DNA of 64,000 bases from Melampsora larici-populina 98AG31. Lineage: Eukaryota > Basidiomycota > Pucciniomycetes > Pucciniales > Melampsoraceae. The translations under genes and the position numbers were made by a program. The stretch is taken from NCBI RefSeq assembly GCF_000204055.1, contig NW_006768805.1:263307-327306 (forward strand). Reading direction: 5' to 3'. Under the pieces are notes generated by a model. The model searched no databases, was not told the origin of the DNA, and worked only from the letters and a program-made list of their open reading frames with translations. Shown piece after piece: positions 58,550-64,000 of this stretch. Positions within the stretch are counted from its first letter, which is position 1, and the number at the start of each line of letters is the position of its first letter.

Positions 58550-61022
58550 ATGAACCTTCGAAATCGGCACGGAGAGATGGCTCTCCCACCAAATCCCGTC
58601 GACGCGACAAGCGACTTGGCGATCACCAAACCACTCCTGCCTCCCCTTCTCGTCAACGGCACGTTGAGTTCGCAAAAGAAGACAGTTAAGGCCGCATTCA
58701 GTAAATCACTCAACGGCAGAGTAGCAAAAGATATACAAGTAGAAGGCATAGTTAGTCTTGTCAACGGGCTCAATACATTTGTCCTTGCTGCAACCGGTGT
58801 TGGAAAGTCATCTATCGCCCTTGGATTCTTGATGTTGTATCCTGTGAATATGCTACCAGTTATGATTGTAGTCAACCCTTTGGACGCCCTAGGTGATAAT
58901 CAAGTTAGTTCAATTCATTGCAAAATCAATCCACTCCTATGTAAATGATCAAGACTGATCCGATTTGCTTTCAATGATCAATTCAGGTGCTTCAACTGCC
59001 TCCAGGGGTCACCGGAATTAACCTCACAAAGGTGACGGCTACAGATGACGATGTATGGGAGGAACTCGAGAAGCATTATTATAGAGTAATTTTCTTGGTA
59101 TGTCTCCACTTTATTCATTTGATTTACTAATCTATGTATTCAGATGTTTCAAACAAAATGCTGATGAGTATTGAATGGAATTGGTATGACATTTGACATC
59201 TCTTGCCATTTGAAAATATCTTCAGAGCCCCGAGATGTTTTTGAATAGCAGGAAATTTGAAGCGTTGTACTATAGCACTGATTTTCAAAAACACCTAGTC
59301 CTAAAGGTAGTTGATGAGGCTCATGTAATCTATTCATGGGGTCTTGTGGAAAGTGGAATGACTCAAGGGCTTCAAAGCCATACCCAGCTTGATGATGTCT
59401 GTGAATTCAGACCAAACTACGGTAGTCTTGGCCGAGCCCTGACGGCAACTGACACCGTTCCCCTGCTACTACTTTCGGCCACCTGTCGACCAATCGCACT
59501 CGAGCGGATTTGGAACAGCCTGAAGCTGACCCCACAGAACAGGGTCATGATTCAAGGCGAGCTATGTCGACCTGAAATTCGACTCATCCGAATGTATCTT
59601 ACTCGGCCTTTAAAGACTGCGGAGGACATAGCTCAACTCATTCCACATAACTCAGATATTCATGACTCCGACCTCCCTTCAACCATCATCTACTCCGGCC
59701 AGGTTGACTCGACCCTTGTAGTATCGCAGCAGGTCCATATAGCTCGAGGAAATCCCAATGGCGCGAACAATGGAAACAGCACCTGCTGTCAAATCTATCA
59801 TGCATCAATAGGACCTGAGGATAAATTGACTCGCGCAGCTGAATATGCGAAGGGCACCTTTCGCATTATCTCGGCAACAACAGCTTTGGGACTTGGTCAG
59901 GATTGGCATGAGGTTGAGATGGTCATTGTCAATGGGGCGATGGATCCAGATGTCATGATCCAGATGGCAGGAAGGGGTGGACGAGGCAAGAAGGATAGCG
60001 TGGCGATCTTCCTGGTTGAGCCTCACCGAAGCAAAGGTCAAAACTCTCCTGAAGACTTTCCCGATAAACAAGCTGACCAGAGTGATGATGATCGAATGCA
60101 CGCATTCAGAGTGACTCCGGTATGCCTTTGAGTAGCTCTCAACTGTGATACATTGTAGGTTTCAACTTTCCTTCCCAATATTTCTGCATGTTGCTGAATT
60201 AGTTGATCAAGCGATGATAGGAATGGGAGAATCCCTTTATCAGTAGACGATCCAGCCTTCATCAAGGAGAAGGCTCGGCAGGAATCAAAAGGCATGAAGG
60301 CATGTCGATGCTCAGTATGCGATCCTGCTGGTGCAATCCAGCTCATCAAAGCTTTGAAAACCACGGATCGTGATGGTTTTCAGAACCTTTTAAATCAACC
60401 CACCGCACCGATGACTATGCCCGAGACCAGCTTTCTAAATCAACGCAAAATTGCGCCCTTGCGAGCCAAAGATACATCGAGGATGCCTATTCCCTGCCTC
60501 ATTGGCGATCCGATTCGAATCTCGTTACCGATGAAGAATTTAGCCGAGGAGTTGCTCCAATCTTTTCGAGGGGTTTTCAAAGCCTACTACCCCAACGGCT
60601 CAAATTTAAATCCACATCGGCTCTTTAGTGATGATCATGCTTGGCAAGTCGTAAAGAATCACAAAGCCATTCTTCAAGGCCAGTATCTCCGAGGGATCTT
60701 CGGAAGCGAGCCACTCCCTGGAACATGGACCTCAATCAAGGAAACCATCCAGAAATGGATGTTCTCTCCCAGCTACCAATTATACCTTGACTTAATTGCA
60801 CAAGAAGAAGCTCGAAACGAAGCAGCCTTTGAAACAGCTGCGTCAATATTGGCGGCATACTATGAATCACAACAAGCTAAAGAGACGCTACGGGCAGAAA
60901 AGAAAGCCAAGAATGAAGAAAAACAAAAGAAGAGATTTGAGCAAGATGCATTGAAGCTTGCACGTGCAGCCGAAAAAAGGGAGAAATTACGTTTGAAGTT
61001 GCAAGGTGGTCATCAAGTGTGA
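58550..61022 (+). pseudogene. RecQ-like superfamily 2 DNA helicase, with two in-frame TGA
   Basis: Exon 1 carries Walker A as AATGVGKSS (about residues 80-88) and MIVVNPLDALGDNQ (motif Ia region). Introns lead to VLQLPPGVTGINL and then the exon with the DEAH box (LKVVDEAHVIYSWG, motif II) and LLLLSATCRP (motif III). Next are STIIYSGQVDSTLVV (motif IV), SATTALGLGQDW (motif V) and QMAGRGGRGKKDS (motif VI). After another intron, VSTFLPNISACC is followed by TGA at 60195-60197 and 60204-60206, both compatible with CGA. Beyond these the frame is open through a cysteine-containing CRCSVCDPAG segment to a long basic coiled-coil-like C-terminus, TGA at about 61022. It would unwind DNA. It ends 88 bp from the convergent DUF6589-like gene. 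The reading of two stops depends on the chosen splice acceptor. Confidence 0.75.
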
Positions 61023-61109
61023 ACTTGTACATGTCAGTCAGTTTGCATTTAGTATCTTTATATCCGTTGTATTGACATAACTTGCTGCCATCAACCTCAT
61101 CTACAACAC

Positions 61110-64000
61110 TTATTCAGATTCTTTTTCTACTCCCAAGCCAAGTAAAGAGCCCCAGCCAAATCGACAAGGTCGGTTATCCCAGTCTTCTTTTTGCAATAAT
61201 TCTTGAAAGTGTTCAATGCCTTGGTCCTCAATGTCGTCAAGTGGGTTCAGAATCGAAGTGTCACGCGGAGTTTTGATCAGCATAGGGTCTGCAAGATGAT
61301 CGCGTGCCATGTGCATGAACTGGCCTAGAGAGTCTGGCTTAATTGGATGTTTGTTGTTCTGATATACATGTTCTAGACCTGATCTGAGGCAGAGTTGGTG
61401 AATCAAGCTTCGTAACTGTTTCAAATTGAAATTAATGACCACATTAGAATGCTTTAAAGATCCAGAAATAATACTTTCACATTTGGAAAAGCCTTACCAA
61501 TGGAATGTTAAGAGAGAATCTTTCAATTAAGGTGTCTAGATCAGTGCCTCGACCCTGAGAAATTTTTGCGGCATTGCATGTTAGGAAAAACATTATAAGA
61601 CAACAGATAAGATATCTCACCGAGTTATTGAAGAAATACTTGATCCAATAATTCTGGATCTCAAGATAAAAATCTTTAGCAACCCAGTGGCCTTCGCGGC
61701 CAGAAGAAGGAATTAATAAACAATGCTTGATCACTCTTGCAAACTTCTTTGGTAGATATACTTCCAATACCATCAAATACCTAGGGAGATGAATTGCATA
61801 TGCGGAGAGTTTCTTGATGCCTTGGGCTAGGATAGCCCACCTTTTCCATATTGAAATAAGGCGTCCAATATCTCCAGCGCGCATAGCATTATCTGCCTCA
61901 ACCACAGTGGAAAAGTCGCGTAATCTCAAGCGTAGGTTGTAGAGAGCATTGTCATTGGATTCTTTGGCCTTGATGATAGATTCTCCCGTAAAGTAGTTAT
62001 CATATACTTCATCAATCAACGCTTGAGCAACACCTGGCTTTGCCAGATCAATTGAATCCTTTGACGAGATGTATTGCCTACAGGAAGAAATCAAATCACC
62101 CAATTAAATTTGACACTTGTTGAAGTTTACATAAAAATCACAATGACAAACTTTAGTAAGAAAGCCAGTGTTGCAGAATGGATCTTATGCACAGCTGCCA
62201 TCAATAGTCCAAAATCTTTCTTGTCAAGCAATTTATCGGCCTTAATCCCCAAGCTTGTTGCCATTTGATGAACCCCTGGATCCTTTGCATCATCTTTATT
62301 ACCCATATACACATCCACAATCCCACTAGTTATATTGCACAAAGTGTGAGATCCTGCAAGATTACGCATAAGATTTCTTAGGCTCTCTTCGGGATGCCCA
62401 GCTGGAAACCTTTTTCGTTCAGCAGCGTTGAAGTTCCGAACAGTTCCAAGATCACCTTCAACCGATTGTACATGTGAAGCAAAGTCTTTTGGATCCAAAC
62501 CTAGCTGCTTGATAAGCTGTTGGAGAACCTGTCCAATACCTTTTGCAGAGTTGTCAGATGCAGTCATCAATTTTAGCATGTAGATTTCGGGATCATACAT
62601 CTTGATGGGATCAACAGGTGGTGGTGATGAGATGAGATGAGATTTACAATAAGTGTATGCTTCTGAATTCTTGTCTAACACTAGGTCCAATAGGGCGTTT
62701 ACTATTTGAGTTTTTCTTGCTAGCTTGATATGAATTTCCTCTTTGTCGGTGGGTAAGAAATGGTGTAAATTAATGGGTTCAGACTTGCTACGCTCCATTG
62801 CATCATAGAAAGTATCAAGGCTGAGATCTTCAGGAGTAATGTCCTCAAGTAAGTGTTCAGGTACAACATGCATATAACCCCAAGTGCCATGTAGTGTCTT
62901 CTTGTTCAAGTCTACATTACCATTGTGTACAGAAGATTCAATGTCAATATTATCCAAGCAAAGGAGAGGTCGAATCTTGTGCGTTCTAGCAGCTACGGTT
63001 CTGATTTTTTTTGCTGTAAGCTCTTTGAGAGTATCCAAAGCCTGATTGGCTGTTTCCCTAGAAACAGTGAGGCCCATGAAATGTAAAAAGCTACTGATTT
63101 TTTCTGTGACACCACAAGCAACAAAGGTCAGAGAATTTTGCAACTGCATTGCTGAATGTCTTCTGTTGCAAGCAAATGCTACCATGGAGCATATGATTGA
63201 TGGAAGCTGTGTGAACAATTGTACAAAATGCGTTAACACATGGTATATTCAGCCCGACTTTAATTCTTTTGGAAAAGAACAGACCTTTTCCAATCTACTT
63301 TCTTCTATTCTTGGTAATGCGTTTGGAGACCTTACAAGGAAGGTATCCCCATCAAGTCCGCGATCAGGCCCATCAACAATACGCTCCTCGGTTAGGTGAG
63401 CCTCCTCTTCTTGTCTATTCAACCGTTTTTCCAATCTAGCGGGCGATCGAAGGTCCCGTACTTTGCTAGTGTGTTCTAGTTTGGCTTTGATTAGGCTATG
63501 TAGAAAATTCATGTTTTCTTTTACCAGCCCCATACGTATTCCTTCAGCGTTGTCGTCAAAAAAAGAGTGGGTAATGTTTTTTGAGTTGTAGTATAATTCA
63601 CTCGGAGGTTGTCCTTTTGGAATATCCTCTCGAATAACAATCTCTTTAGACTGTCAATGTTTGAGGAATGAAAGAATGGTCAGTTCCAAAATTGTCCTTC
63701 TGAGGGACAACAGCCAAGTTTGAACTTACTTCATTGAGTATAAACTTGTTGGACCATCTCTCAATCCCACTGTCCTTGCTGGCCTTGACGAGATTCCCTA
63801 TCGTCGTCAACAAGTCTTTTGTTGAGTGCCAGCCTTCCTCTGTAGCCCACTTCCCTCGACGCTCCTTCACAGCCGGCTTGTTGTTAGTGAGGAAGTGGAA
63901 AATAAACTTCTTTGGGCTCAGACCCAATCGTTTGATTTCATCACATATAGTGATGATTCGCTCGTGTATGGGAGGTAATTTGATTCGCTTCTTAGGATGT
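61110..64000 (-). pseudogene. DUF6589-like protein, runs off the window, one in-frame TGA
   Basis: Continues beyond 64000. The first visible part, RIKLPPIHERIITICDEIKR and GLSPKKFIFHFL, resembles the N-terminal region of basidiomycete DUF6589 proteins. Later parts are LLCLDNIDIESSVHNGNVDL, LHGTWGYMHVVPEHL, FASHVQSVEGDLGTVRNFNA and AGSHTLCNITSGIVDVYMG, then KIHSATLAFLL spliced to KQYISSKDSIDLAKP, and RDFSTVVEADNAMRAGDIGR. The last exon has LRSLIHQLCLRSGLEHVYQN and PDSLGQFMHMARDHLADPM, ending at the TAA 61110-61112. A TGA at 63249-63251 (after ELKSG) suits CGA. The spaced acidic residues (LDN, EGDLGT) could belong to an RNase H-like nuclease fold, but that is speculation. Family assignment is from memory of the general pattern. 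Confidence 0.6.

Noticed and set aside
6899..63251. TGA recoding (selenocysteine or reassigned codon) as explanation for the in-frame TGA codons
   Set aside because: Apparently intact genes here (GT90, secreted protein) terminate with TGA, and the interrupted genes are mostly mobile-element genes; CpG decay is simpler.

Overview
The window is nuclear DNA of a fungus, most likely a rust fungus (Pucciniales). Genes have many short introns (GTAAGT-type donors, mostly 50-120 bp). They include a GT90/CAP10 glycosyltransferase, class 3 lipase-like secreted proteins and a catalase, and they sit in a dense, repeatedly nested transposon landscape. A RecQ-like helicase beside a DUF6589-like gene also fits a basidiomycete. 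The species cannot be read from the sequence.

Layout: 1-13 kb is repeat DNA (foldback elements, minisatellites, a decayed Myb/SANT-like gene). 13-20 kb holds a tyrosine-recombinase (DIRS/Ngaro-type) retrotransposon on the minus strand: gag, RT-RNase H and recombinase ORFs, with split direct repeats in A1-ORFs-B1-A2-B2 order. 20-24 kb is a catalase gene interrupted by an 816-bp foldback element exactly at a 5' splice site. 24.5-28 kb is a second YR-type retrotransposon (+), cut off within the RT. 29.5-40 kb is the most gene-like stretch: a secreted protein of unknown function (+), a GT90 glycosyltransferase (-), a non-autonomous hAT element and a lipase-like gene (-). 41.1-45.6 kb is a 4.56-kb Tc1/IS630-type transposon with an apparent passenger gene convergent to its transposase. 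46.3-48.0 kb is a second Tc1-like element split by a foldback insertion. 48.7-52.6 kb is nested elements, LTR-like repeats and a 100-bp assembly gap. 53.4-55.2 kb is a frameshifted paralogue of the lipase-like gene. 58.5-64 kb is a helicase gene and a DUF6589-like gene, tail to tail, the latter running off the window.

Three themes stand out. (1) In seven decayed mobile-element-type genes, all ten in-frame stops I could place are TGA and none is TAA or TAG, as expected if CGA codons decayed by CpG deamination. The only mismatches I saw between the repeats of the YR element are also CpG transitions. (2) At least eight foldback elements have CAC...GTG termini and short, mostly 3-bp, target duplications, often nested in one another; no transposase for them is in the window. 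(3) Both lipase-like paralogues carry glycine where the nucleophilic serine of the GxSxG elbow should be, while the Asp and His regions look conserved, which suggests a family of secreted pseudo-lipases.

Intron positions were placed by eye from reading frame, GT/AG signals and family resemblance. Coordinates of exon edges inside genes are approximate; element ends with target duplications were counted base by base.
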